The notes beneath the pieces are model-generated. The model was given only the letters and a program-made list of their open reading frames with translations. It had not been told where the DNA came from and ran no database searches. A stretch of DNA of 13,686 bases, taken from contig JBAXKB010000027.1 in NCBI GenBank assembly GCA_037137575.1, positions 1 through 13,686 on the forward strand, in the 5' to 3' direction. Below are positions 1-7,285 of the stretch, piece after piece (positions within the stretch are counted from its first letter, which is position 1; each line of letters opens with the position of its first letter). This DNA is from UBA5976 sp037137575. Its GTDB lineage: Bacteria > Actinomycetota > Actinomycetes > S36-B12 > UBA5976. The translations under genes were made by a program, and so were the position numbers.

Positions 1-38
1 GCCAGTAGAGACTTACGCGGTTGATAATGCTTTGCCAC
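1..38 (-). CDS. secD: Protein translocase subunit SecD, N-terminal fragment (partial)
   Basis: A GTG at 38-36 opens a frame that runs off the window edge, encoding MAKHYQPRKSLL. A purine-rich GAAAAGAAAG stretch lies just upstream and could serve as ribosome binding site. A short basic N-terminus of this kind ahead of a first membrane helix is typical of SecD, the membrane subunit that works with SecF to drive late steps of Sec export. The main support is position: in actinobacteria secD and secF commonly follow ruvB, usually with yajC between. Only 12 codons are visible, so the identity is inferred mostly from synteny. The gene is about 107 bases downstream of ruvB and probably shares its transcript. 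Confidence 0.4.
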   Translation of the reverse strand, partial: MAKHYQPRKSLL

Positions 39-145
39 AAGTGTGCTTTCTTTTCGGTGGATCGAGCCAGTGCGCTAATGCGACAGGCATACTTTCCTAG
101 ATTAGTGGATAACGGCAATGCTGACTAGCGTCGCACCAAGAAAAT

Positions 146-1162
146 CTACTCTGAATACCCGTTATTTGCGGGCGCCTGGCGACCAAGCACGTTGTAAGTT
201 GCCGCTGTGGCAATTCGCCCTCGAGTAGTTCGCGAAATCAGTCCCTGCCGCACCAAAAAAGGCTCGCAAACCGTCTCGATAGTTTCTGGCTCCTCGCCTA
301 CCGAAATTGCCAAAGTTGCCAAGCCCACAGGACCGCCGGAAAATTTATCAATCAAAGCCAGAAGTACAGCCCGATCGAGTCTGTCCAGACCAAAGTCATC
401 AACCTCGTACAGGGCCAGCGCTTGATTAGTGGTTTGCAAATCTAGTGGCCCATTTGAGTGCACTTGGTTATAGTCGCGCGCTCGGCGCAACAACCTATTG
501 GCAATTCGAGGTGTGCCGCGGGATCTACTTGCTAACTCCTTGGCTGCAGCTGGTGCTAACTCGATACCCAATTTCTGACTGGAGCGATTCACAATCAGTT
601 GCAGATCATCGTCATCATAAAAATCAAGCTGCGCGGTAAAACCAAAACGATCGCGCAGTGGAGCCGGCAATAAACCCGAGCGAGTGGTAGCACCGACCAG
701 TGTGAATTGTGGTAATTCCAGCGGAATGGAGGTTGCGCCAGGACCCTTACCAACCATTACATCAACACGAAAATCTTCCATGGCGAGGTACAACAGTTCT
801 TGGGCCGCCCTCGCTACCCGATGTATTTCGTCGATGAACAAAACTTCACCTGGTAACAAACTTGAAAGGATACTGGCCAAGTCGCCCGCATGTTGAATGG
901 TGGGACCGCTAGTTACTCGTAGCGGTGCGTCCATTTCAGCGGCGATAATCATGGCAAGTGTCGTCTTACCCAATCCAGGTGGACCAGCGAGTAACACATG
1001 GTCGGCACTTACTCCCCGCCCTGCCGCCGCGTGCAGTACGAGTTGCAACTGATCCTTAACGCGCTGTTGGCCGATAAATTCAGCCAAACTAGCGGGCCGA
1101 AGCGCCGCATCAATGTTTGCATCTTCGTTAATGGCTTCGCCCGCTAGTAATCGTTCGTTCAT
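146..1162 (-). CDS. ruvB: Holliday junction branch migration ATPase RuvB
   Basis: RuvB is the hexameric AAA+ motor that, loaded by RuvA, drives branch migration of Holliday junctions during recombinational repair. The 338-residue protein is of normal family length. Walker A GPPGLGKTT is at 60-68, Walker B LFIDEIH at 108-114, sensor 1 GATTR at 157-161, a likely arginine finger in PLRDRFG (R170) and a sensor 2 segment RGTPRIANRLLRR at 215-227. A winged-helix C-terminal domain follows, with the typical GGPVGLATLA segment. The ATG at 1162-1160 overlaps the ruvA stop as ATGA, so translation is probably coupled. It is the last gene of the ruvCAB unit, whose leader carries a LexA box, so SOS induction is expected. 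No key residue is missing. Confidence 0.98.
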   Translation of the reverse strand: MNERLLAGEAINEDANIDAALRPASLAEFIGQQRVKDQLQLVLHAAAGRGVSADHVLLAGPPGLGKTTLAMIIAAEMDAPLRVTSGPTIQHAGDLASILSSLLPGEVLFIDEIHRVARAAQELLYLAMEDFRVDVMVGKGPGATSIPLELPQFTLVGATTRSGLLPAPLRDRFGFTAQLDFYDDDDLQLIVNRSSQKLGIELAPAAAKELASRSRGTPRIANRLLRRARDYNQVHSNGPLDLQTTNQALALYEVDDFGLDRLDRAVLLALIDKFSGGPVGLATLAISVGEEPETIETVCEPFLVRQGLISRTTRGRIATAATYNVLGRQAPANNGYSE

Positions 1163-1746
1163 TTGGTGCGTCCAAGTAGCTGCAGTGCCTGCTTGAGCAT
1201 TTCTGGAACTGTCGCCTCGCTCGCTGGGTATTCACTTCTGAGAGTAGTTACAACATTCGCCACATCTTTGGCAGACCAGCCAAGGCCAATAAGCGCTTGT
1301 TCCACTTGGTATTCCCATTCGCCGGCAAAACCTGGCGCGGAAGGTGTGTAGCCAATGCGATCTTTCAATTCCAAAATCAATCTAGATGCGCCCTTTGAAC
1401 CTACGCCAGGGGTCTTTGTCAGTCGCGCAACATCGCCAGTTGATATGGCAGTTCTAAGTTGATCAGGACTTAGAAAACTTAAAACTGTGAAAGCCAATCT
1501 TGGTCCGAATCCAGACACGCCTTGAATTAGTTCGAACAGCTCACGACTATCGCCACTGGCAAAACCAAAGAGCGTCAGCGACTCTTCCCGGACCACAAGT
1601 GATGTGTGTAGAGCAATCGGTTTGCCTAATTTTGCGCCCGCAATTACCTCTGGTGCGGCCATCACCAACAGTCCAACTCCGCCAAGTGCCACCACCAAAG
1701 CATCTGGGCGAATTTCCAAAACATTTCCAGTCACTGTCGAAATCAT
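1159..1746 (-). CDS. ruvA: Holliday junction DNA-binding protein RuvA
   Basis: RuvA forms the tetramer that holds the four-way junction open and recruits RuvB. The 195-residue protein has the usual three parts. An N-terminal OB-fold (about 1-62) ends in VVREESLTLFGF. Two helix-hairpin-helix motifs follow, LIQGVSGFGPRLA (73-85) and LTKTPGVGSKGASRLILELKD (about 109-129), which contact the junction backbone. After a linker, a C-terminal three-helix domain III (about 146-195) binds RuvB. Two glycines of the usual GVGPK and GVGKKTAERL forms are kept, although GFGPR and GVGSKGASRL are slightly divergent. The start overlaps the ruvC stop as ATGA, and the stop overlaps the ruvB start in the same way, giving a fully coupled trio. 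Confidence 0.97.
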   Translation of the reverse strand: MISTVTGNVLEIRPDALVVALGGVGLLVMAAPEVIAGAKLGKPIALHTSLVVREESLTLFGFASGDSRELFELIQGVSGFGPRLAFTVLSFLSPDQLRTAISTGDVARLTKTPGVGSKGASRLILELKDRIGYTPSAPGFAGEWEYQVEQALIGLGWSAKDVANVVTTLRSEYPASEATVPEMLKQALQLLGRTK

Positions 1747-2267
1747 GAAACAGCCCTGCTCTGTTTAGCCACAGCCGTTGCAATTCGCATCTGCGCGACG
1801 CCCCGCCAGGCGTGACATATTGCTAGTGCCAGCGAGTCTGCTGCGTCTGCCGGCTTTGGTATTTCGCTTAAATTCAAGATACGAGTCACCATTGCCGTGA
1901 CCTGGGCTTTATCTGCGCGACCAGTTCCAGTAACGGCGGCCTTAACCTCAGTTGGTGTGTAAATACCAACCGGAAGGCCACGCTGATTGGCGCCAAGCAT
2001 AACAACCGCAGCTGCCGAGGCAGTGTCCATGGCCGAACGGACATTGTGCTGACTAAAGACTCGCTCAACTGCCACCACATCGGGCGCAAATTCGGCAAAA
2101 ACTTCAGACAGTTGTTCGGATAACTGGCCCAACCGAGTAGGTAAATCGGCATCCGCTGGCGTGCGCAAGACATTTACCGAAACAAAATGAGGTTTGCGTT
2201 TGGCATCGAGTTCAATCACCCCAACGCCACAGCGCGTTAGTCCAGGATCTACACCTAGTATTCGCAT
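1743..2267 (-). CDS. ruvC: Crossover junction endodeoxyribonuclease RuvC
   Basis: RuvC is the Holliday junction resolvase that nicks symmetrically across the junction after RuvAB migration. The 174-residue protein has the RNase H-like fold signature: MRILGVDPGLTRCG at the N-terminus (catalytic D7), VAVERVFSQHN (E68), and ADAADSLALAICHA near the C-terminus (D141 and D144). These match the four acidic residues of the E. coli enzyme (D7, E66, D138, D141), so it should be active. The ATG at 2267 is preceded by AAAAGGG about six bases upstream. It is the first gene of ruvC-ruvA-ruvB and is separated from yebC by 70 bases that hold an SOS box, so it probably has its own damage-inducible promoter as well as read-through from yebC. 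Confidence 0.98.
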   Translation of the reverse strand: MRILGVDPGLTRCGVGVIELDAKRKPHFVSVNVLRTPADADLPTRLGQLSEQLSEVFAEFAPDVVAVERVFSQHNVRSAMDTASAAAVVMLGANQRGLPVGIYTPTEVKAAVTGTGRADKAQVTAMVTRILNLSEIPKPADAADSLALAICHAWRGVAQMRIATAVAKQSRAVS

Positions 2268-2279
2268 TATTGCCCTTTT

Positions 2280-2295
2280 CTGAACATTTGTTCGA
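2280..2295 (-). promoter_or_regulatory. LexA (SOS) box upstream of ruvC
   Basis: Read on the minus strand the site is TCGAACAAATGTTCAG. It contains the perfect core GAAC-N4-GTTC and agrees with the actinobacterial/mycobacterial SOS consensus TCGAACRNRYGTTCGA at 14 of 16 positions; only the last two bases differ. It lies 12 bases upstream of the ruvC ATG and directly downstream of a candidate -10 hexamer, so bound LexA would cover the transcription start. ruvCAB is a known LexA target in mycobacteria, which fits. No lexA gene is in the window. Confidence 0.8.
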
Positions 2296-2296
2296 A

Positions 2297-2302
2297 AGTC
2301 TA
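2297..2302 (-). promoter_or_regulatory. Candidate -10 element for ruvC
   Basis: TAGACT on the minus strand fits the actinobacterial TANNNT pattern and abuts the LexA box, putting the start site inside the operator. A TTGACC upstream is only 11 bases from it, too close for a standard -35, so the upstream half of this promoter is unclear. It could be an extended -10 or activator-dependent promoter. The position next to the operator is the main support. Confidence 0.35.
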
Positions 2303-2337
2303 AAGCAAAAACGGGTCAAAACGTGTGATTGACGCAA

Positions 2338-3090
2338 TTATTCGTCGATTTGTGCCATAACTTCATCGGAAATATCGAAATTTGCCCAAACATTCTGTAC
2401 TTCGTCGCTGTCTTCGAGCGCTTCGAGTAACTTGAACACTTTTTTAGCGCCATCTGCATCCAGGGGCACGATCACACTGGGCAAGAAAGTCGCTTCCGCA
2501 GACTCGTAGTCAATACCTGCCTGTTGTAGCGCGGTTCGAACCCGAACCACATCGGTTGCCTCGCTAATGACTTCAAACGGGCCACCGAGACTATTTACTT
2601 CTTCGGCTCCGGCATCTAGCACGGCGTCCAAAATCTGATCTTCACTTGCTGACCCTTCGCCGACAATCACGACACCTTTGCGATTGAACAGGTACGAAAC
2701 CGACCCAGGATCTGCCATGTTGCCGCCGTTACGGGTCATGGCTACACGTACTTCAGAGGCAGCTCTATTGCGATTATCGGTCAAGCATTCAATCAGAACC
2801 GCGACTCCGCTTGGACCGTAGCCCTCGTACATGATGGTCTGGTAGTCAGCGCCGCCAGCTTCTTGGCCAGAGCCACGCTTTAACGCACGATCGATGTTGT
2901 CGTTAGGAACTGAACTCTTCTTAGCCTTTTGAATAGCATCAAACAAAGTTGGATTAGCAGAAGTGTCGGCGCCGCCGGTGCGAACTGCTACTTCAATGTT
3001 CTTGATCAGCTTTGCGAAAAGTTTCCCGCGCCGTGCGTCAACGACAGCTTTCTTGTGTTTGGTCGTTGCCCACTTGGAATGGCCACTCAT
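2338..3090 (-). CDS. yebC: YebC/PmpR (TACO1) family protein
   Basis: This is a 250-residue member of the YebC family, of normal length. It opens with the signature MSGHSKWATTKHKK and carries VPNDNIDRALKRG (about 61-73), the YEGYGPSGVAVLIE core (about 88-101) and the NGGNMADPGSVSYLF segment (about 123-137). Older annotation calls these transcriptional regulators (PmpR). More recent work on YebC and mitochondrial TACO1 supports a ribosome-associated role that helps synthesis through proline-rich stretches, so the regulator label should be treated with care. The ATG overlaps the pdxT stop as ATGA. Placement between pdxT and ruvC is conserved in actinobacteria and does not by itself link it to DNA repair. 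Confidence 0.95.
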   Translation of the reverse strand: MSGHSKWATTKHKKAVVDARRGKLFAKLIKNIEVAVRTGGADTSANPTLFDAIQKAKKSSVPNDNIDRALKRGSGQEAGGADYQTIMYEGYGPSGVAVLIECLTDNRNRAASEVRVAMTRNGGNMADPGSVSYLFNRKGVVIVGEGSASEDQILDAVLDAGAEEVNSLGGPFEVISEATDVVRVRTALQQAGIDYESAEATFLPSVIVPLDADGAKKVFKLLEALEDSDEVQNVWANFDISDEVMAQIDE

Positions 3091-3698
3091 ACTGCTCTCA
3101 CCATCTCTAAAAAGTATTTATGAATTCGAAGGTCTGGAACAATCTCCGGATGGAACGAAGTCGCTATTAGGTTACCTTGTCGCACCGCAACAATGCGGTC
3201 ATTGTCATCGTTGAATGTTCCCTTCGGAATTTTGGCCAGAACCTGCACAGAATCACCGACAGAAACAACTAAGGGCGCTCTAATAAAAATCGCCCTAAAC
3301 GGCGCATCGCCAAAGTCAGGCATCGCTAAATCAATCTCGAATGAATCAACCTGGCGCCCAAAAGCGTTACGCGCAGCAACAATGTCTAGGCCACCAACTG
3401 TTTCCTGATCTTGGCGACCATCTAAGATTTTGTCCGCAAGCATGATTAGTCCTGCGCAAGATCCATAGACAGGGATTTCACTGGCAAGTTCACGCAGTCG
3501 TGCGAATAAGTTGTTTTTCTTGGCCAAGATACTCATAGTTGTGGACTCACCACCGGGAATAACTAACCCCTGAAGGTCAGTTAAGTCAGCAAGCGAACGA
3601 ACAGCGACTGCTTGCGCACCAACAGCATGTAAGTGGTTGATGTGTTCTCGCACATCCCCTTGAATTGCAAGAACCCCAACACGTGGGCTCTGGCTCAT
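3087..3698 (-). CDS. pdxT: Pyridoxal 5'-phosphate synthase glutaminase subunit PdxT
   Basis: PdxT hydrolyses glutamine and channels ammonia to PdxS for de novo pyridoxal phosphate synthesis by the deoxyxylulose-5-phosphate-independent route. The 203-residue class I glutaminase shows GVLAIQGDVREH at 8-19, the oxyanion segment PGGEST at 48-53, the nucleophile elbow YGSCAGLI with C81, the family-specific RNAFGRQ at 110-116, and the remaining triad residues H183 and E185 in SFHPEI. All catalytic residues are present. The ATG at 3698-3696 shares one base with the pdxS stop (TAATG), so the two subunits are translationally coupled, as expected for partners of a 12+12 complex. Confidence 0.97.
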   Translation of the reverse strand: MSQSPRVGVLAIQGDVREHINHLHAVGAQAVAVRSLADLTDLQGLVIPGGESTTMSILAKKNNLFARLRELASEIPVYGSCAGLIMLADKILDGRQDQETVGGLDIVAARNAFGRQVDSFEIDLAMPDFGDAPFRAIFIRAPLVVSVGDSVQVLAKIPKGTFNDDNDRIVAVRQGNLIATSFHPEIVPDLRIHKYFLEMVRAV

Positions 3699-4594
3699 TA
3701 CCAGCCGCGCTCAGCTAAGCGATGAGGAACAGGAATGTCGGCCACGTTGATGCCAACCATTGCTTCACCAAGTCCGCGACTTGCTGTTGCAATGATGTCG
3801 GGATTGTCAAAATGCATTGTGGCCTGAACGATAGCATTTGCTCGCTTGATTGGATCGCCAGACTTGAAAATACCCGAACCAACAAATACGCCATCGGCGC
3901 CAAGCTGCATCATTAGTGCAGCATCGGCTGGTGTTGCGATACCACCGGCAGTGAACAAAACGACTGGTAGCGCACCCTTTTCAGCAACCTCAAGAACTAG
4001 AGCGTATGGCGCTTGTAATTCCTTGGCTGCAACATAGAGTTCGTCATGACTCATTGACTTAAGCCGATTAATTTCACCACGAATGGTGCGCATATGCATG
4101 GTTGCATTCGATACGTCACCAGTGCCTGCTTCGCCCTTTGAGCGAATCATTGCAGCACCTTCGGAGATACGTCGCAGCGCTTCACCCAAGTTTGTGGCGC
4201 CGCAAACAAATGGCACCTCGAACTGCCACTTATCAATGTGATGTGTGTAATCTGCCGGCGTTAGAACTTCTGACTCATCGATGTAGTCAACTCCAAGGCT
4301 TTGGATAACCTGCGCCTCAACAAAATGACCGATGCGAGCCTTGGCCATAACTGGAATCGAAACCGCTTCAATAATTTTCTGGATCATGTCTGGATCGCTC
4401 ATTCGGGCTACGCCACCCTGCGCGCGAATGTCCGCAGGAACTCGTTCGAGTGCCATTACGGCAACCGCGCCGGCTTCCTCCGCAATTTTTGCCTGCTCTA
4501 CGTTAACAACGTCCATAATGACGCCGCCTTTAAGCATGTCGGCCATGCCGCGCTTTACTTTTTGAGTACCTGTTAAAACGTTATCGTTTGCCAT
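3698..4594 (-). CDS. pdxS: Pyridoxal 5'-phosphate synthase lyase subunit PdxS
   Basis: PdxS condenses ribose 5-phosphate, glyceraldehyde 3-phosphate and ammonia from PdxT into pyridoxal 5'-phosphate. The 298-residue protein is a highly conserved TIM barrel of usual length. It shows KRGMADMLKGGVIMDVVN with D28, the AKARIGHFVEAQ segment with the Schiff-base lysine K85, and RSKGEAGTGDVSNA (about 151-164) with the second reactive lysine K153. The ATG at 4594 has a strong ribosome binding site, AGAGGA, four bases upstream. It begins a pdxS-pdxT-yebC group separated from the upstream membrane-protein gene by 56 bases with a possible promoter. Its cofactor product is used by the aminotransferase-fold enzyme PabC in the same window, though this is a general rather than specific link. 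Confidence 0.98.
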   Translation of the reverse strand: MANDNVLTGTQKVKRGMADMLKGGVIMDVVNVEQAKIAEEAGAVAVMALERVPADIRAQGGVARMSDPDMIQKIIEAVSIPVMAKARIGHFVEAQVIQSLGVDYIDESEVLTPADYTHHIDKWQFEVPFVCGATNLGEALRRISEGAAMIRSKGEAGTGDVSNATMHMRTIRGEINRLKSMSHDELYVAAKELQAPYALVLEVAEKGALPVVLFTAGGIATPADAALMMQLGADGVFVGSGIFKSGDPIKRANAIVQATMHFDNPDIIATASRGLGEAMVGINVADIPVPHRLAERGW

Positions 4595-4625
4595 GATTTC
4601 CTCTTGAAAATTGATTGGTTAGTTA

Positions 4626-4631
4626 ATTCTA
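4626..4631 (-). promoter_or_regulatory. Candidate -10 element for pdxS-pdxT-yebC
   Basis: TAGAAT on the minus strand differs from TATAAT at one base. It sits 31 bases upstream of the pdxS start, in the 56-base gap after the LemA-like gene. No good -35 hexamer is visible at 16-18 bases, so support is modest. Read-through from the pimA group is also likely. Confidence 0.35.
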
Positions 4632-4650
4632 CTCACATGGAGCAAGTGTG

Positions 4651-5193
4651 CTAGTCGGAAATACTATTTGGGATTCTGGTATCTAGATTGAGAATCATTG
4701 GCATTTGCGCATACCCTGCCAAGCGAAAAATACGAACAATCCATTGATTGCGAATATTCAGACAATCGTTAACTGCCTCGGTGTGAAATGTGTGACTCAG
4801 ATGCACACGTCCACACGCGATTGCTAATTCATCAAGTAGCTGCGCAGTGGCAAGATCGATGCGCCATTCGGCCACTTCGTCGGCTTCGTCTAAAGATGCA
4901 AGTAAGACTTCCGTTAACTCTGTCTCAAGGTCGATTCGCTCTGTTAGGTCGTGCGGCTCTATCGCTAGGGCGTCATGAGCAGCCTGCGCAAGAACAGCCG
5001 AAGTGACTGGATCTACCACAGGTGAGTTGGCCAACTCACCCACGATTCCTGCTCGGCGACCAAGATTCCCATCAAGAGCAGCTGTGGACACTTCGATTCG
5101 ATGGTGCAGGCGATCTAGGCGACCAGCTTGTTGAGACAGGTACCAAATAGCCAAAAGAGTTACCAAGTAGCCTTGCCAAGAATTGAAACTCAT
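4651..5193 (-). CDS. LemA-like membrane-anchored protein, linked to pimA
   Basis: This is a 180-residue protein with one N-terminal hydrophobic segment (about 7-20) followed by RLDRLHHRIEVSTAALDGNLGRRA (about 25-48). That run resembles the LemA pattern in which a helix with paired arginines follows the membrane anchor. The rest looks mostly helical and acidic. Near the C-terminus, FHTEAVNDCLNIRN and WIVRIFRLAGYA (about 136-162) recall the end of LemA-type domains. In mycobacteria the gene next to pimA (Rv2609c) joins what I recall as a similar region to a Nudix hydrolase domain. No Nudix box is present here, so this looks like the first part alone. Its start overlaps the pimA stop as ATGA, suggesting a role at the membrane connected to phosphoinositol mannoside synthesis. 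The function is unknown. Confidence 0.6.
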   Translation of the reverse strand: MSFNSWQGYLVTLLAIWYLSQQAGRLDRLHHRIEVSTAALDGNLGRRAGIVGELANSPVVDPVTSAVLAQAAHDALAIEPHDLTERIDLETELTEVLLASLDEADEVAEWRIDLATAQLLDELAIACGRVHLSHTFHTEAVNDCLNIRNQWIVRIFRLAGYAQMPMILNLDTRIPNSISD

Positions 5194-6386
5194 AAATCTG
5201 ATTCCTTCTCTGGAGTAATCCTTAGGCGACCTAAACGTCCGAGTACTTGCCCAGCCATGTCAGGTTCGACGACTAAACCTGGAACGGTTACAGATTTGTA
5301 AACTTCGATAATTTCGTCGGCCACAGTATCCCAATCGAAATCTACAACTCGAGTTTTCCCAGCAGTCCTCAATCGCAGTTGTTCCTCGTCGTTGTTGAGA
5401 AGTTCGATAACTGTTTGAGCCAACGACTCACTATCTTCATTGTTAAACAATTTTCCGCACTGGCCATCTTGCAAAACACGCTTGAATGCCGGTAAATCGC
5501 TTGCGACAACTGGGGTGCCCGAAGCCATAGCTTCAAGTAAAACTATGCCAAATGACTCTCCCCCTGTGTTTGGTGCGACATAAAGAGTTCCTGACGCGTA
5601 AACATTCGGCTTCTCGAGTTCATCAACCAATCCGAGTTGAGTTATGCACGCACGATCAGCCGCGCTCAATGTATCGAGTAAATCCTTGCAATCACCTGGC
5701 CCAGCAATTAGGACTTTCAAATCAGGAAACGACTCTCGAATTTTCGGTAAAGCGTCTAGTAGAACAACTAGGCCCTTTCTTGATTCATCAACTCGCCCGA
5801 AGAAAACTAACGACTTCTGTTCAATGCCCCAGCCTGGCATTGCCTTAGCAGCTGCAAAAGATGACACATCCACGCCATTTGGAATGATCACCGCATCCCC
5901 GCCAAGATGCTCCATCATTGTTTGCTTTGCAGCTGGGCTCACGGCGATACGTGCGGAAACTTTTTCCATGACTGTTTGGGCAAGCTTCGCGAGGCTCAAG
6001 ATCACTCGAGATCTATCCATACTTGAATGCCATGTGGCAACAATGGGACCTTTGGCCGCCCAGCAAGCCAATACCGAAACGCTTGGCGCCAACGGCTCGT
6101 GCACATGCAAGACATCAAATTGACCTTGCTCAATCCATTTACTTACTCGGCGGGCAACTAGCGGTCCAAAGCTGAGCCTGGCAACAGAGCCGTTGTAACG
6201 CACTGCGCGTGGTTTTCCAGTCGATTCAACAAAGGGTGGCAAGCCCTCATCAGATTCAGCAGGAGCGATAACGCTTACGTAATGACCTTTTCGGATCAGG
6301 GCATTAGCCAAGTCGTGTACATGTGCGGACACGCCACCTGGGATGTCCCAGGCATACGGACACACAATTCCAACGCGTAACATCAC
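5190..6386 (-). CDS. pimA: Phosphatidyl-myo-inositol alpha-mannosyltransferase PimA (GT4)
   Basis: PimA transfers the first mannose from GDP-mannose to phosphatidylinositol on the cytoplasmic face of the membrane, starting PIM and lipoglycan synthesis. The 398-residue GT-B protein has VCPYAWDIPGGVSAHV (about 8-23), HVHEPLAPS (94-102), the GDP-mannose site FFGRVDESRKG (195-205, R198 and K204), and the EX7E element GGESFGIVLLEAMASG (275-290, E277 and E285). Two starts are possible: GTG at 6386 (GTGA overlap with the acyltransferase stop) or the adjoining ATG at 6383 (TGATG overlap). The ATG gives MLRVGIVCPY, closer to mycobacterial PimA, so I prefer it slightly. It lies between its substrate-making gene pgsA and the next enzyme patA, all overlapping. 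Confidence 0.93.
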   Translation of the reverse strand: MMLRVGIVCPYAWDIPGGVSAHVHDLANALIRKGHYVSVIAPAESDEGLPPFVESTGKPRAVRYNGSVARLSFGPLVARRVSKWIEQGQFDVLHVHEPLAPSVSVLACWAAKGPIVATWHSSMDRSRVILSLAKLAQTVMEKVSARIAVSPAAKQTMMEHLGGDAVIIPNGVDVSSFAAAKAMPGWGIEQKSLVFFGRVDESRKGLVVLLDALPKIRESFPDLKVLIAGPGDCKDLLDTLSAADRACITQLGLVDELEKPNVYASGTLYVAPNTGGESFGIVLLEAMASGTPVVASDLPAFKRVLQDGQCGKLFNNEDSESLAQTVIELLNNDEEQLRLRTAGKTRVVDFDWDTVADEIIEVYKSVTVPGLVVEPDMAGQVLGRLGRLRITPEKESDL

Positions 6387-7285
6387 TCAACCACCAAATC
6401 CGACCAAACTGGTTGCAGCATATGCCAATCCTCGCAGTGCGCTCTTATGTGCGCTTCCAATCTTGTGGCCAGTTCAGCCGATACTTGCTGTGCTTGGCGT
6501 AAACGTTCCCGACCAGTGGCACTTTCAACTGGCAGCTGCACTTGTTCATCAAAGGTAATCACAAGTTGATTGCCGTCGTACCAGGTGGAGCAAGTGAACA
6601 ACGGTCGCTTAGTGTCTAAGGCCAACACCGCGGCCCCGATTGGAAGTGACGCTCGGTGACCAAAAAACAGGTTGCCCATACCATTCTTGGCAACATCGCG
6701 ATCGCCAAGAAGTGGAACTAGCTTGCCTTCATAAACTTGCCCGCGTAGAAACTCGTAGACACCTGCTTCACCTGTTAGCGGCAGAATGTTCATGCCCAAT
6801 TTAGTGCGGATTGACACAAACCTTTGGAAAATCATTTCGGGCTTCAATCGCTCAGCAACAGTTCCAACTTTTGCGAGATTAATTGCAGCCCACGCTCCGG
6901 CCAAATCCCAGTTACCAGAATGTGGCAAAGTGAGTATGACTCCTCCAGATTTCAAGGCTTCAACAACTGGTTCGACATTCTCCGCTCGAACGCGGGCGTT
7001 AATCTTTTCTACCGACCATCTAGAAACCAAAAAAGTTTCGTAGTAGTAACGCATGTACGAACGCATTGCCCTGCGACTGAGCTCACGAATCTTGACATCT
7101 TGCGAATCTAAGCCAAGAACACGACTGAAGTTCGCCTCTAACTGGCGAACGCCCTTGATGCGTTTGCGCCAGCAATAATCGGAAGCTTGATTAAATGACC
7201 ACGTTACAAGTGATTGCGGTAGCAGCCAGAGAAAATTCCAGCCTAACCAAAAGCCAGCAGTTGTCAGCCTCGCGCCCTTTGTCAT
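6383..7285 (-). CDS. patA: Phosphatidylinositol mannoside acyltransferase (PatA-like)
   Basis: This belongs to the LpxL/HtrB-type lysophospholipid acyltransferase family. In this gene order it corresponds to PatA, which adds an acyl chain to the 6-position of the first mannose of PIM1 or PIM2. The 300-residue protein has a hydrophobic N-terminal helix (about 10-31) for membrane attachment and the HX4D motif LPHSGNWD with H122 and D127. The AERLKPEM segment (144-151) follows, and then GDRD (194-197) with FFGHRASLPIGAAVLAL (about 207-223). I could not place with certainty the glutamate that mycobacterial PatA pairs with its histidine. The start overlaps the pgsA stop as ATGA and the stop overlaps pimA, so the three enzymes of early PIM synthesis are coupled. 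Confidence 0.88.
   Translation of the reverse strand: MTKGARLTTAGFWLGWNFLWLLPQSLVTWSFNQASDYCWRKRIKGVRQLEANFSRVLGLDSQDVKIRELSRRAMRSYMRYYYETFLVSRWSVEKINARVRAENVEPVVEALKSGGVILTLPHSGNWDLAGAWAAINLAKVGTVAERLKPEMIFQRFVSIRTKLGMNILPLTGEAGVYEFLRGQVYEGKLVPLLGDRDVAKNGMGNLFFGHRASLPIGAAVLALDTKRPLFTCSTWYDGNQLVITFDEQVQLPVESATGRERLRQAQQVSAELATRLEAHIRAHCEDWHMLQPVWSDLVVE

Noticed and set aside
2297..2321. PafBC/RecA-independent (TTGTCRGTG-N8-TANNNT) promoter ahead of ruvC
   Set aside because: TTGACCCGT has the right spacing to TAGACT but mismatches most of the first element, so it is not supported.
4438..4447. GAAC-TC-GTTC palindrome inside pdxS as another SOS box
   Set aside because: The spacer is two bases instead of four and it lies within a strongly conserved coding region.
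5644..6123. 159-codon open frame on the plus strand
   Set aside because: Lies fully antisense to pimA, whose motifs are clear; no recognisable domain and no upstream ribosome binding site that stands out.
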